Shown here piece after piece: positions 26,100-35,272 of a stretch of 64,000 nt of DNA; the first letter of the stretch is position 1, and the number at the start of each line of letters is the position of its first letter. The stretch is from positions 45,175 to 109,174 of the forward strand of contig JAEPMD010000011.1 of assembly GCA_017644105.1 (NCBI GenBank), in the 5' to 3' direction. A program made the position numbers and the translations under genes. Under the pieces are notes generated by a model that was given only the letters and a program-made list of their open reading frames with translations, was not told where the DNA came from and ran no database searches. The stretch comes from Rhizobiaceae bacterium (GTDB taxonomy: Bacteria; Pseudomonadota; Alphaproteobacteria; Rhizobiales; Rhizobiaceae).

Positions 26100-26234
26100 C
26101 AAACAACAAATTTGCTCTCTTCGGATTAGGTACTGCGTACCGAAGTGTTGTTACTACAAGCGTATTTTTGTAGAGCCGCGTAACTTGGCTAAAAAACCGT
26201 GCTGTTCTTAATTGAACAACACGGTTTTTCTTTT
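26100..26234 (+). ncRNA. Candidate structured small RNA with strong terminator, upstream of cobQ
   Basis: In the 392-base gap between bmt and cobQ a run of hairpins ends in a very strong terminator: AAAAACCGTG plus TGTTC pairing with GAACA plus CACGGTTTTT (26192-26229), then CTTTT. Before it are a hairpin of GGTAC/GTACC with CTTC/GAAG closing (26119-26145), TACAA/TTGTA, and AGCC/GGCT. No + strand gene precedes the terminator, so it ends either a small RNA or an attenuated cobQ leader. It lacks the cobalamin-riboswitch core. The 5' end is not defined. Confidence 0.4.
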
Positions 26235-26288
26235 GGGGGTTCAAATTCATCGTTTCATTGCCGAATATTCAGTGTTAGTGAATTTGCC

Positions 26289-27752
26289 ATGACAAAAGCA
26301 CTTATGTTTCAAGGGACAGGCTCTGATGTTGGCAAAACCGTGCTGGTCGCCGGTCTTTGCCGCTTGGCTTCCAATCGCGGTATTAACGTTATGCCGTTTA
26401 AGCCACAGAATATGTCTAACAATGCAGCTGTTGCCGATGATGGCGGCGAAATTGGTCGCGGGCAATGGTTGCAAGCATTGGCTGCGCGTGTGCCGCCCTC
26501 CATTCATATGAACCCCGTTCTGCTCAAACCACAATCGGAAATCGGCAGCCAGGTCGTCGTCCATGGTCAATCGCGTGGGCATGCAAAGGCACGCGAATAC
26601 AAATCCATGAAACCGCAATTGATGAAAGCGGTTATTGAAAGCTATCGCACACTTGAGACAAACTGTGATTTGGTTCTTGTCGAAGGGGCAGGTTCACCTG
26701 CTGAAATTAACCTTCGGGCAGGGGATATTGCCAATATGGGCTTTGCGCGAGAAGCTGATGTTCCCGTTGTTTTAATTGGTGATATCGATCGTGGTGGTGT
26801 CATTGCGTCGATTGTGGGAACACATTCCATTTTACCAGATGATGATCGCGACATGATCAAAGCCTATATGATCAATAAGTTCAGAGGCGATGTCACATTG
26901 TTTGATGATGGCATTGAAGCGATCAAAAGTTTCACCAATTGGCCATGTCTTGGTGTGGTTCCGTGGCTAAGCGCGGTTGGGAAATTGCCACCAGAAGATT
27001 CTGTCGCGCTTGATCATCTTATTCAATCGGATACTGGCGCATTGAAAATTGCGATTCCCAAATTACCGCGTATTGCAAATTTCGATGATTTTGATCCATT
27101 GGTCGCCGAAGAAAATGTTAATCTTAGATATATCCAATCAGGTGAGCCTTTGCCGGAAGACACCAATATCGTGATTTTGCCGGGATCAAAGTCGACGATC
27201 TCAGATCTTGAATATCTCAAACGTGAGGGCTGGCAAGACGCGCTTGAAGCCCATGTTAAACGGGGTGGCCAAATCATCGGCGTTTGTGGTGGTTATCAGA
27301 TGTTGGGTCGCAAAATCTATGATCCCAGCCGTGTCGAAAGCGAACTTGATGAGATTGACGGGTTTGGCCTTTTAGATGTTGAAACGGAAATGGCACCGCA
27401 AAAGATCACAGAAAATGTAAAAGCTGAAACCAATGTGTTTAATGCCAGCGTAAACGGTTATGAAATACACATCGGCCGAACGTCAGGTGCAGATTGTGAG
27501 CGTGCATTTTCGACCATCAACGGCAAGCGCGATGGTGCGATTAATCCTAATGGTCAGGTGATGGGCACTTATTTGCATGGATTATTCACATCAGATCCGT
27601 TCCGCGAGAAACTGCTCTTATTACATGGGATTGCCAGCTCGGGGACAAATTATGAAAAATTGGTCGATGATGCTTTAAATGAGCTGGCCGATGAGCTTGA
27701 TCGGCTCATTGATTTTGATCATTTGTTGAGGATCGCGTCTGGCATCGCATGA
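26289..27752 (+). CDS. cobQ: Cobyric acid synthase
   Basis: Amidates carboxyl groups b, d, e and g of adenosylcobyrinate a,c-diamide with glutamine and ATP. 487 residues from ATG 26289 (MTKALMFQGTGSDVGKT); the frame runs on upstream to 26199 but that part is the terminator region. N-terminal dethiobiotin-synthetase-like ATPase domain with P-loop GSDVGKT (residues 11-17) and KPQNMSNNAAV; C-terminal class I glutaminase domain with catalytic Cys in GVCGGYQMLG and His in TYLHGLF. It stands apart from the riboswitch, which lies downstream, so its control differs from that of cobU-cobO. Confidence 0.96.
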   Translation: MTKALMFQGTGSDVGKTVLVAGLCRLASNRGINVMPFKPQNMSNNAAVADDGGEIGRGQWLQALAARVPPSIHMNPVLLKPQSEIGSQVVVHGQSRGHAKAREYKSMKPQLMKAVIESYRTLETNCDLVLVEGAGSPAEINLRAGDIANMGFAREADVPVVLIGDIDRGGVIASIVGTHSILPDDDRDMIKAYMINKFRGDVTLFDDGIEAIKSFTNWPCLGVVPWLSAVGKLPPEDSVALDHLIQSDTGALKIAIPKLPRIANFDDFDPLVAEENVNLRYIQSGEPLPEDTNIVILPGSKSTISDLEYLKREGWQDALEAHVKRGGQIIGVCGGYQMLGRKIYDPSRVESELDEIDGFGLLDVETEMAPQKITENVKAETNVFNASVNGYEIHIGRTSGADCERAFSTINGKRDGAINPNGQVMGTYLHGLFTSDPFREKLLLLHGIASSGTNYEKLVDDALNELADELDRLIDFDHLLRIASGIA

Positions 27753-27769
27753 TACATGCGTAAATTCGA

Positions 27770-27798
27770 TTGACAGTTTGCAAAGTGAAGAATATCAC
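27770..27798 (+). promoter_or_regulatory. Promoter of the riboswitch-controlled cobU operon
   Basis: TTGACA (27770-27775), 17-base spacer, TATCAC (27793-27798), immediately ahead of the cobalamin riboswitch. Confidence 0.55.
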
Positions 27799-27807
27799 TC
27801 ATTGACC

Positions 27808-28116
27808 ATTTGGTTTTTGTTCAACGGATCGTTGTTCAAAATGAAAAGGGAATGTGAAGAAATTGACCCAAATAGGGGATTTTAATCACAGCCGAACCCG
27901 CGACTGTAGAGCGATAAGGTACTCTTTATGGTCATAAATTCAGGCGGTTAAGTCTGATTATGGCCTAACATACCACTGATAAAGTGGCATGGATAACCCA
28001 GGATGAACGCCTCTATTCTCTACGAATCGTTCCCTGCCATGCCACATCATCGGGAAGGTTAAGAGTGTTGTTGGTGCGTAGCACCTGAAATCGTGAGCCA
28101 GGAGACCTGCCAAAAG
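27808..28116 (+). promoter_or_regulatory. Cobalamin riboswitch
   Basis: RNA leader that binds adenosylcobalamin and represses the genes behind it. Conserved parts in order: AAAAGGGAA after the P2 region (27846 onward), CCCGCGACTGTA (27897-27908), CCACTG (about 27972), CGGGAAGG (about 28051) and the B12 box GAGCCAGGAGACCTGCC (28095-28111). TTTGG (27809-27813) can pair with CCAAA (28110-28114) as P1. The element is long, about 310 bases, because of two extended arms: GGTCATAA/TTATGGCC and GTGGCATGG/CCATGCCAC. It precedes cobU, cobW, cobN, cobO and the SDR gene. The 157 bases between it and cobU hold a further hairpin-prone stretch that may be the expression platform. Confidence 0.93.
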
Positions 28117-28273
28117 GTTTGTTTTAACCGCCCACTGCTTTGGCGAAAGTGATTGGGCATCTATGGCACGGGGTTGGCTATATGATAAATATAACGCTTA
28201 GGGGTCGCACCGATGGCCTCTGTTCAGTTAGTTTATATATTCCGATCAGCCCATATGCTGATTGGAAAATTAT

Positions 28274-28798
28274 ATGAGCCAAAATCCTCATATTTTTGTG
28301 CTGGGTGGTGCGCGATCAGGAAAATCAGCCTTTGCTGAGCAATTGACGCTTGACCAGTCGCAAACTTCCAAATGCATATATCTTGCGACATCTCAAATTT
28401 GGGATGAAGAAATGCGCGCGCGCGTTGATCTGCATAAAGATAGACGTGGCAGCGAATGGGAAACGATTGAGGCACCTCTCGCGCTCGCTGAAACTTTGTT
28501 AGAGCAATCTCAAAAAGGTGTTCCAATTTTGGTGGATTGTTTAACGTTGTGGCTCACCAATTTGATGATGGAAGAGCGTGATATTACTGCAGAATGCGAT
28601 GGCTTGATCAAAGCCATTTCCACCATCAACACGCCCATCATTTTTGTGTCCAATGAAGTGGGGCAGGGCATTGTGCCGGATAATAAAATGGCCCGTGATT
28701 TTAGAGATCATGCGGGCAACCTTCACCAAAAATTAGCGGCAGCGGTCGATCAGGCCTATTTCGTCACCGCCGGCTTACCATCAAAGTTAAAGGGCTAA
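28274..28798 (+). CDS. cobU: Adenosylcobinamide kinase / guanylyltransferase
   Basis: Bifunctional enzyme (CobP in the aerobic nomenclature) that phosphorylates adenosylcobinamide and adds GMP, starting nucleotide-loop assembly. 174 residues from ATG 28274, with GGA seven bases upstream. P-loop GGARSGKSAFAEQ (about residues 10-22), YLATSQIWDEEMRARVDLHKDRRG with the GMP-accepting His region, LVDCLTLWLTN and SNEVGQGIVP are all family signatures. First gene behind the riboswitch; cobW starts two bases after its stop. Confidence 0.96.
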   Translation: MSQNPHIFVLGGARSGKSAFAEQLTLDQSQTSKCIYLATSQIWDEEMRARVDLHKDRRGSEWETIEAPLALAETLLEQSQKGVPILVDCLTLWLTNLMMEERDITAECDGLIKAISTINTPIIFVSNEVGQGIVPDNKMARDFRDHAGNLHQKLAAAVDQAYFVTAGLPSKLKG

Positions 28799-28800
28799 AC

Positions 28801-29883
28801 ATGTTACAATCAAAAATACCAGCCACAGTGATTACAGGCTTTTTGGGCGCCGGCAAAACAACAATGATCCGTTCCATGCTATCTGATGCAGGCGGTAAAA
28901 AGATCGCGCTTATCGTCAATGAATTTGGTGATCTTGGCGTTGATGGTGACATCCTCAAAGGTTGTGGCGCTGAAAATTGCACCGAGGAAGATATTGTTGA
29001 GCTCACCAATGGCTGCATTTGTTGCACGGTCGCAGATGATTTTATCCCGACGATGGAAAAACTCCTCGAACGCGACGATCGTCCTGATCATATCGTGATT
29101 GAAACATCGGGTTTGGCTTTGCCGCAACCGCTTGTGGCGGCATTTAATTGGCCAGAAATTAGCGCACAGGTCACCGTTGATGGTGTGGTCACTGTTGTTG
29201 ATAGTGCCGCTGTTGCGGATGGTCGTTTTGCCCATGATGTCAGCAAGGTGGATGCCCAGCGCCAAGAAGATGAAATGCTGGATCATGAAACGCCACTTGA
29301 AGAGCTGTTTGAAGATCAGCTGACTGCTGCGGATATGATCATCCTCAATAAAGCAGATTTAATTTCAGAAGAAACGCTCGGTTCTGTGCGCGAAACTGTA
29401 ACAAATGCCATCAAACGTAAACCCGCAATGATCGCAGCTAAAAATGGCGTTGTGCCATCAGACGTATTGCTTGGACTTGGTGTCAGGTCTGAAGATGATA
29501 TCCAAAATCGTAAATCTCATCACGAACAGCATCATCATGACCATCACCATGACGATGATAACGATCATCACCACCACCATCATCACGACCATGATGAGTT
29601 TGAGAGCTTTGTTGTCGAATGCGGCGCGATTTCGTCTCCAGATAAATTTTGTGCATCACTTTCTGATGTTATTGCCAAACACGATGTGCTGCGCCTCAAA
29701 GGCTTTATGAATGTGCCGGATAAAGCCATGCGTTTGAACATTCAGGCTGTGGGATCGCGAGTAGATCAGCATTATGACCGACCTTGGGTGGGTGAAGAAA
29801 CGCGTTCGTCGCGTTTGGTAGTGATTGGATTACATGACATTGACCAATCCGCCATCGCGGCAGAAATACAGGCGCTGGTTTAG
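28801..29883 (+). CDS. cobW: CobW, G3E-family GTPase / metallochaperone
   Basis: GTPase that delivers cobalt for cobalamin synthesis. 360 residues: Walker A GFLGAGKTT near residue 13, metal-binding CICC in TNGCICCTV near 72, guanine-specificity NKAD near 183, and a His/Asp-rich loop (residues ~240-265, more than a dozen His) typical of metal-handling members. The C-terminal CobW_C domain follows. Placed between cobU and cobN, the cobaltochelatase large subunit, in line with cobalt supply. Confidence 0.95.
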   Translation: MLQSKIPATVITGFLGAGKTTMIRSMLSDAGGKKIALIVNEFGDLGVDGDILKGCGAENCTEEDIVELTNGCICCTVADDFIPTMEKLLERDDRPDHIVIETSGLALPQPLVAAFNWPEISAQVTVDGVVTVVDSAAVADGRFAHDVSKVDAQRQEDEMLDHETPLEELFEDQLTAADMIILNKADLISEETLGSVRETVTNAIKRKPAMIAAKNGVVPSDVLLGLGVRSEDDIQNRKSHHEQHHHDHHHDDDNDHHHHHHHDHDEFESFVVECGAISSPDKFCASLSDVIAKHDVLRLKGFMNVPDKAMRLNIQAVGSRVDQHYDRPWVGEETRSSRLVVIGLHDIDQSAIAAEIQALV

Positions 29884-29892
29884 GATTTAATT

Positions 29893-32800
29893 ATGCATCT
29901 CCTATTAGCTCAAAAAGGCGAGATAAACGATGGTGACGAGGCCGTAGATTTAGGTCAGTCAGCCGGCGATATCTTGTTTTTAACAGCAGCTGATACGGAG
30001 ATCGCGAGTGTAGCTGCGGCGGTTGAGCATGTCGCAAGCATGAATTGGCGTTTGGCAAGTCTATCGCAGCTCAAGCATCCAATGTCGGTGGATACCTATG
30101 TCGACCGCATGGCGAATTCAGCTAAGCTGATCGTTATCAGAGCGCTTGGCGGCGCGAGCTATTTTTCTTATGCCATTGAAGCTTTGCATGCGGCAGCTCT
30201 TGCCAATCATACCAAAATCATTGTGTTGCCGGGCGATGATAAGCCGGACCCGGAGCTTGATCGTTTTAACAATCTTGATCCTTCCTTGCGAGATTATGTG
30301 TGGAATTATCTCATTCAAGGGGGGCAACAAAACTCCAATGATTTTGTATCGGCCTGTGAGGCTGCGATCAACAATTCGGATATGCCAGCATCTGCAAAGC
30401 CCTTGCTTAAGGCAGGGCTTTATTGGCCACAAATATCGCCGCAATCGTTGTCAGACATCAAGCCCTATTGGTTGGAAGATGCGCCCGTTGTTGCAATATC
30501 CTTTTATCGCGCGCTCGTTCAAAGTGGGCAGACCGCGCCTATTGATGCGCTGATTACGGAATTGCTGGAGATCGGTGTTAATCCATTTCCGATATTTGTC
30601 GCGAGTTTAAAGGATCCAGTTTCACAGGCGACAGTCACCAAATTATTCGATGAGACTGCTCCGGGTGTGGTGATCAATGCAACTGGATTTGCTGTTTCAA
30701 AGCCCGGTGCCATTCACGAAAAAACTGTTCTTGAAATGAACGGGGCGGTCGTTCTGCAAGCCGTGCTCGCGGGGAATGATTTTGATGCGTGGCAATCGTC
30801 ATCCCAAGGTTTAACCTCGCGCGATTTGGCGATGAATGTGGCATTGCCTGAGATCGATGGACGGGTGATGACCCGCGCCATTTCTTTTAAATCAGCCGGC
30901 TTTTTTGACGAACGCGTCGAGACCAATATCATTCGCCACGAACCGCATTTGGACGGGGTCAAATATGTCGCCGAGCTTGCAAGCAATTGGTGTCACATCA
31001 AAGCTGCGAAAAATGCAGACAAAAAGGTTGCGTTGATCCTGGCCAATTATCCCAATCAGGATGGTCGGCTTGCCAATGGCGTGGGACTGGATACACCAGC
31101 AAGCTCGGTTGAGGTGTTAAGCGCTTTGGCCAACGAAGGATATGATGTTGAGAATGCGCCGACCACATCAGATGAATTGATGGATATTGTCCAACGCGGT
31201 CCGACGAATGCCAAACGCGAGGGGGATGATCAAGAACAGATTCAAGACGTTCGAGAAATACTTGAACTTGATGAATATGAGAGTCATTTCAAAGATTTGC
31301 CGCAATCCGTTCAGGATCAGATTCAATCGCGCTGGGGGGCTATCGATCAGGATCCGTTCATCCATCATGGGCGATTTGAACTTCCGCTAACCCGATTTGG
31401 TAATGTCGTGGTCGGTGTGCAGCCTGCGCGCGGATATAATATTGATCCAACCGAAACCTATCATTCGCCTGACCTTGTGCCGCCACATGGATATTTTGCG
31501 TTTTACTTTTATCTGCGCAAAAATTTTGGTGCGCATGCCATTATTCACATGGGTAAACATGGCAATCTAGAATGGTTGCCGGGCAAGGCTTTAGCCCTAT
31601 CCAAGGAGTGTTTCCCGTCGGCGATATTGGGTGCGATCCCGCATATCTATCCATTTATTGTCAATGACCCAGGTGAGGGAACCCAAGCTAAACGCCGGAC
31701 CTCTGCTGTGATTATTGATCATCTAACGCCGCCATTAACGCGCGCTGAAAGTTATGGCCCACTTAAAGATCTCGAAGCATTGGTCGATGAATATTATCTT
31801 GCCTCTGGTCATGATCCGCGCCGATTGAAATTGCTAAAGAAGCAGATCTTAGAATTGGTGCGCGATACCGGCATTGATCATGATGCGGGTGTCAGCAAAA
31901 TTGACGATGATGATCTTGCGTTAGAAAAACTTGATGCATGGCTGTGTGAGCTCAAAGAGATGCAAATCCGCGATGGTCTTCACATCTTTGGGGTCGCGCC
32001 GGAAGGTCGATTGCTTGAAGATTTAACCGTCGCATTGGCGCGTCTGCCGCGCGGAACCGAGCAGAATGAGCAAAGCCTTCATCGTGCGATTGCGAAAGAT
32101 CTAAATCTTGGAGAGGAATTCGATCCACTTGATTGCGACATGGCGAAAGCTTGGTCTGGTGATCGACCGGATGTGTTGAAAAATATCTCGCAAGATAATT
32201 GGCGATCTCATGGTGATACTGTTGAACGGATCGAATTATTGGCATCTGAAATCGTTGCGCGCGATTTTGCAGTGCCGAATGATTGGCATGAAACACTCTC
32301 GGTAATGGCAAAGGTTGATGCGGATCTTCGACCTAGTGTGACGTCGTCCGGTAAAGCGGAACTTGGTGCGATCATCGATGGTCTGAACGGAAAATTTATC
32401 GCGCCGGGTCCATCTGGCGCGCCAACGCGCGGGCGACCCGATGTGCTGCCAACAGGGCGAAATTTCTATTCTGTTGATAGCCGCGCATTGCCAACACCTG
32501 CCGCGTGGGAACTTGGGAAGAAGTCTGCTGAGTTATTGATCGCGCGTTATGTGCAGGATCACGGCAATTGGCCAACGAGTTTTGGCGTGACCGCTTGGGG
32601 CACGTCCAATATGCGCACCGGCGGTGATGATTTAGCACAAGTGCTTGCGCTGATTGGTGTTAAACCCACTTGGGATATGGCCTCACGACGCATGACTGGA
32701 TACGAAATCATTCCGCAAGCTAAGCTTGGTCGACCGCGTGTTGATGTAACGTTGCGCATATCCGGCTTTTTCAGAGATGCATTTCCGGATCAAATCGCAT

Positions 32801-33642
32801 TGATTGATCGGGCGATCAGAGCCGTTGGTGCGCTTGATGAAGACAAGTTTGATAATCCCATCGCGCATCGCATGAACGTTGAATTTATTCATCTCATCAG
32901 CCAAGGCATTGAAGAGGGGATTGCCAAAAAACGCGCAGGCTATCGTGTCTTTGGTTCAAAACCCGGTGCGTATGGTGCTGGTTTGCAGGCGCTGATTGAT
33001 GAAAAAGGCTGGGATGATCGGGAAGATTTAGCCAATGCTTATACCGTCTGGGGCGGTTATGCTTATGGTGCGAATGAAGATGGCAAAGATGAGCAAGTCT
33101 TATTCAAAAAGCGTTTAGGTTCGATTGAAGCAGTGGTGCAAAACCAAGACAATCGAGAGCATGATTTGCTGGATAGTGACGATTATTATCAGTTTGAAGG
33201 CGGGATGACAGCCGCGGTCGCACAAGCGTCTGGTCAGAAGCCGGCGATTTACCACAATGATCATTCAAGACCGGAAAAACCTGTTATTCGTTCGCTTGAT
33301 GAAGAAATCTCTCGCGTTGTTCGGGCACGGGTTGTCAATCCGAAATGGATTAATGGCGTGATGCGTCATGGCTATAAAGGCGCGTTTGAGATGGCGGCAA
33401 CAGTTGATTATATGTTCGCGTTTTCCGCCACAACGGGATCGGTTCATGATCATCATTTTGAAATGGTGTATCAGGCTTATCTGGGAGATGATGAGGTACG
33501 AGATTTCATCGAAGATGCAAATCCCGCGGCGTTGAGGGAGATGGCGGCTAGATTTATGGAAGCGGTTGATCGCGGGTTATGGACTCCGCGCAGCAATTCG
33601 GCCAAATATAATTTAGCCAAAATGGTAGAAGGAACACATTAA
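29893..33642 (+). CDS. cobN: Cobaltochelatase large subunit CobN
   Basis: ATP-dependent insertion of cobalt into hydrogenobyrinic acid a,c-diamide, the late-insertion (aerobic) chelatase. 1249 residues, the usual CobN length. Blocks seen: VVVGVQPARGYNIDP (about residue 505), IHMGKHGNLEWLPGKALALS (about 551; His/Lys signature), LPTGRNFYSVDSRALPT (about 855), AWGTSNMRTGGDD and the GSVHDHHFEMVYQAYLGD end. The AAA+ partners CobS and CobT are not in this window and must lie elsewhere. cobO starts right after its stop (TAAATG). Confidence 0.97.
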   Translation: MHLLLAQKGEINDGDEAVDLGQSAGDILFLTAADTEIASVAAAVEHVASMNWRLASLSQLKHPMSVDTYVDRMANSAKLIVIRALGGASYFSYAIEALHAAALANHTKIIVLPGDDKPDPELDRFNNLDPSLRDYVWNYLIQGGQQNSNDFVSACEAAINNSDMPASAKPLLKAGLYWPQISPQSLSDIKPYWLEDAPVVAISFYRALVQSGQTAPIDALITELLEIGVNPFPIFVASLKDPVSQATVTKLFDETAPGVVINATGFAVSKPGAIHEKTVLEMNGAVVLQAVLAGNDFDAWQSSSQGLTSRDLAMNVALPEIDGRVMTRAISFKSAGFFDERVETNIIRHEPHLDGVKYVAELASNWCHIKAAKNADKKVALILANYPNQDGRLANGVGLDTPASSVEVLSALANEGYDVENAPTTSDELMDIVQRGPTNAKREGDDQEQIQDVREILELDEYESHFKDLPQSVQDQIQSRWGAIDQDPFIHHGRFELPLTRFGNVVVGVQPARGYNIDPTETYHSPDLVPPHGYFAFYFYLRKNFGAHAIIHMGKHGNLEWLPGKALALSKECFPSAILGAIPHIYPFIVNDPGEGTQAKRRTSAVIIDHLTPPLTRAESYGPLKDLEALVDEYYLASGHDPRRLKLLKKQILELVRDTGIDHDAGVSKIDDDDLALEKLDAWLCELKEMQIRDGLHIFGVAPEGRLLEDLTVALARLPRGTEQNEQSLHRAIAKDLNLGEEFDPLDCDMAKAWSGDRPDVLKNISQDNWRSHGDTVERIELLASEIVARDFAVPNDWHETLSVMAKVDADLRPSVTSSGKAELGAIIDGLNGKFIAPGPSGAPTRGRPDVLPTGRNFYSVDSRALPTPAAWELGKKSAELLIARYVQDHGNWPTSFGVTAWGTSNMRTGGDDLAQVLALIGVKPTWDMASRRMTGYEIIPQAKLGRPRVDVTLRISGFFRDAFPDQIALIDRAIRAVGALDEDKFDNPIAHRMNVEFIHLISQGIEEGIAKKRAGYRVFGSKPGAYGAGLQALIDEKGWDDREDLANAYTVWGGYAYGANEDGKDEQVLFKKRLGSIEAVVQNQDNREHDLLDSDDYYQFEGGMTAAVAQASGQKPAIYHNDHSRPEKPVIRSLDEEISRVVRARVVNPKWINGVMRHGYKGAFEMAATVDYMFAFSATTGSVHDHHFEMVYQAYLGDDEVRDFIEDANPAALREMAARFMEAVDRGLWTPRSNSAKYNLAKMVEGTH

Positions 33643-34275
33643 ATGGCAGGCAAAATCACCGATAATATGACCGAAGAGCAGCTAAATGAGCGTCACGCGG
33701 AGAAAATGAAGAAGAAAAAGGCTGCTCGTGACAAAATCATCGCCACAAAAACAATCGAAAAAGGTTTGGTGATGGTTCATAATGGTAAAGGTAAAGGTAA
33801 GTCGACGGCTGCCTTTGGGATGATCTTCCGTGCGCTTGGCAATGATATGAATGTCGGCGTTGTACAATTTGTCAAAGGCAAATGGGGTACGGGTGAGCGC
33901 AAAGTTTTAGAAGCTTTTCCCGATCAAGTAACGATCACGGCTATGGGTGATGGTTTTACTTGGGAAACGCAAGATCGCCAGCGTGATATTGAAGCTGCCA
34001 AACAAGCATGGGAACGCGCCAAGGCGATGATTATGGACGAAAATATCCATATGGTTTTGCTTGATGAGCTTAATATCGTCTTGCGCTATGACTATCTTGA
34101 TATCAACGAAGTTGTTGAATTCCTCAAAACTAAGCCTGAGATGAAACATGTCATCATAACGGGTCGTAACGCCAAAGAAGAGCTGATGGAATTTGCAGAT
34201 CTGGTCACTGAAATGACCATGATCAAGCATCCATTCCGCTCTGGTGTGAAAGCGCAGGTTGGAGTTGAGTTTTAA
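33643..34275 (+). CDS. cobO: Cob(I)yrinic acid a,c-diamide adenosyltransferase
   Basis: Transfers the adenosyl group of ATP to Co(I) corrinoids. 210 residues; P-loop GKGKGKSTAAFGMIFRALG near residue 50 is the CobA/CobO signature, followed by QFVKGKWGTGE and LLDELNIVLRYDYLD. Begins at the ATG directly joined to the cobN stop. Basic N-terminal helix (KMKKKKAARDK). The SDR gene starts immediately after its stop. Confidence 0.96.
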   Translation: MAGKITDNMTEEQLNERHAEKMKKKKAARDKIIATKTIEKGLVMVHNGKGKGKSTAAFGMIFRALGNDMNVGVVQFVKGKWGTGERKVLEAFPDQVTITAMGDGFTWETQDRQRDIEAAKQAWERAKAMIMDENIHMVLLDELNIVLRYDYLDINEVVEFLKTKPEMKHVIITGRNAKEELMEFADLVTEMTMIKHPFRSGVKAQVGVEF

Positions 34276-35031
34276 ATGTCTGATTTAAAAATAGCGCTTG
34301 TAACCGGTGCCGCGCGCGGCATTGGTTTGGCAACGACCAAGCAATTGGTGGGTGATGGTTGGCATGTCTATATGGTTGATTACGATGGTGATGAGTTGAC
34401 GAAGGCCTCGGCTGATCTGACTTCGGTCACCCCAATTGATCTTGATGTTGCTGATCCTGACAATGTTGAAAAGCTGCGGGCACAGGTGGAAAATGAATAT
34501 GGTCGTCTTGATGCATTGGTCAACAATGCGGGCGTTGCTGATTTTGGACCTATTCAAGAAACGGATTTTAAACGCTGGCGTCGCGTAATGAGCAATAACC
34601 TTGATGCGCCGTTTTTAATGGTTCAGGCCTTTACGGATTTGCTGGCAAAAGCCAAAGGTTCAATCGTCAATATCACATCTATTTCAGGCTTTCGCGCCAG
34701 CACGCTTCGTGTGGCCTATGGCACGTCTAAAGCCGCACTGGCGCATTTAACTTTGCAGCAGGCGGTAGAGCTGGGCGAACTTGGCATTCGGGTGAATGGC
34801 GTGGCTCCGGGTCCGGTGAATACCAAACTCGCGCTTGCTGTACATACACCTGAAATTCGGCAGGCCTATCACGATACTTTGGCACTTAATCGCTATGGCA
34901 CCGAAGATGAAATCGCCAACGCGATTGTGTTTTTAACCAGCGAAAAAGCAAGCTTTATCACCGGCCAGATATTAGGTGTTGATGGCGGGTTTGAAGCTGC
35001 AGGAATAGGGGTGGCAGCACTTAGAGATTAA
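34276..35031 (+). CDS. Short-chain dehydrogenase in the cob operon
   Basis: NAD(P)-dependent oxidoreductase, 251 residues. TGAARGIG (residues 10-17) is the cofactor loop; NNAG near 89; catalytic Ser in ITSISGF near 137 and YGTSK (Tyr-x3-Lys) near 152; VDGGF close to the C-terminus. The acidic residue after strand 2 (MVDYD) favours NAD(H). Its ATG touches the cobO stop, so it is translated with the operon, yet no classical cobalamin step needs an SDR. Possible jobs are reduction in the aminopropanol branch or a corrinoid reduction, but the substrate is unknown. Confidence 0.88.
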   Translation: MSDLKIALVTGAARGIGLATTKQLVGDGWHVYMVDYDGDELTKASADLTSVTPIDLDVADPDNVEKLRAQVENEYGRLDALVNNAGVADFGPIQETDFKRWRRVMSNNLDAPFLMVQAFTDLLAKAKGSIVNITSISGFRASTLRVAYGTSKAALAHLTLQQAVELGELGIRVNGVAPGPVNTKLALAVHTPEIRQAYHDTLALNRYGTEDEIANAIVFLTSEKASFITGQILGVDGGFEAAGIGVAALRD

Positions 35032-35079
35032 ACCATGAAATTTAGGTCGCAATCGCATGTTAATTTGTCGTGATTGTGT

Positions 35080-35107
35080 TTGACCTTGCAAATGTAAAAC
35101 ACTATTT
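35080..35107 (+). promoter_or_regulatory. Promoter of the cbiX-cobM operon
   Basis: TTGACC (35080-35085), 16-base spacer, CTATTT (35102-35107), just upstream of the structured leader. Confidence 0.4.
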
Positions 35108-35122
35108 TTCACCCGAATGTAC

Positions 35123-35268
35123 GATGGTGCCTTTTAAAAGGCTGAAAGAGACTTTGGTGCGGCTGACTTAACTCAAGGGCCAATTCCGGAACTATCGATC
35201 ATCAGAGTAAATTTAGATAATTTCTCTGGCGTCTCGTGCATCCTTGATGATGAAACTAATGGAGACGC
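35123..35268 (+). ncRNA. Structured leader, possibly a truncated cobalamin-riboswitch-like RNA
   Basis: The stretch 35123-35204 looks like the 5' half of a cobalamin riboswitch: GGTGCC closing with GGCT, then GAAAGAGA, GGTGCGG and CCAATTCCGG, with GATG (35123-35126) able to pair with CATC near 35200-35203. The usual CCCGC-ACTGT segment and B12 box are absent. Downstream, GCGTCTC (35229-35235) pairs with GAGACGC (35262-35268), hiding the ribosome-binding site GGAGA of the next gene. A ligand-controlled translational switch is plausible but unproven. Confidence 0.4.
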
Positions 35269-35272
35269 GAAA

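Noticed and set aside
26199..26288. Longer cobQ start
   Set aside because: It would begin inside a strong terminator hairpin; ATG 26289 gives the standard N-terminus.
29515..29600. Tandem CAT/CAC repeats as a DNA repeat element
   Set aside because: They are codons of the His-rich loop of CobW, a normal feature of the protein; the same holds for the cbiX tail at 36490-36590.
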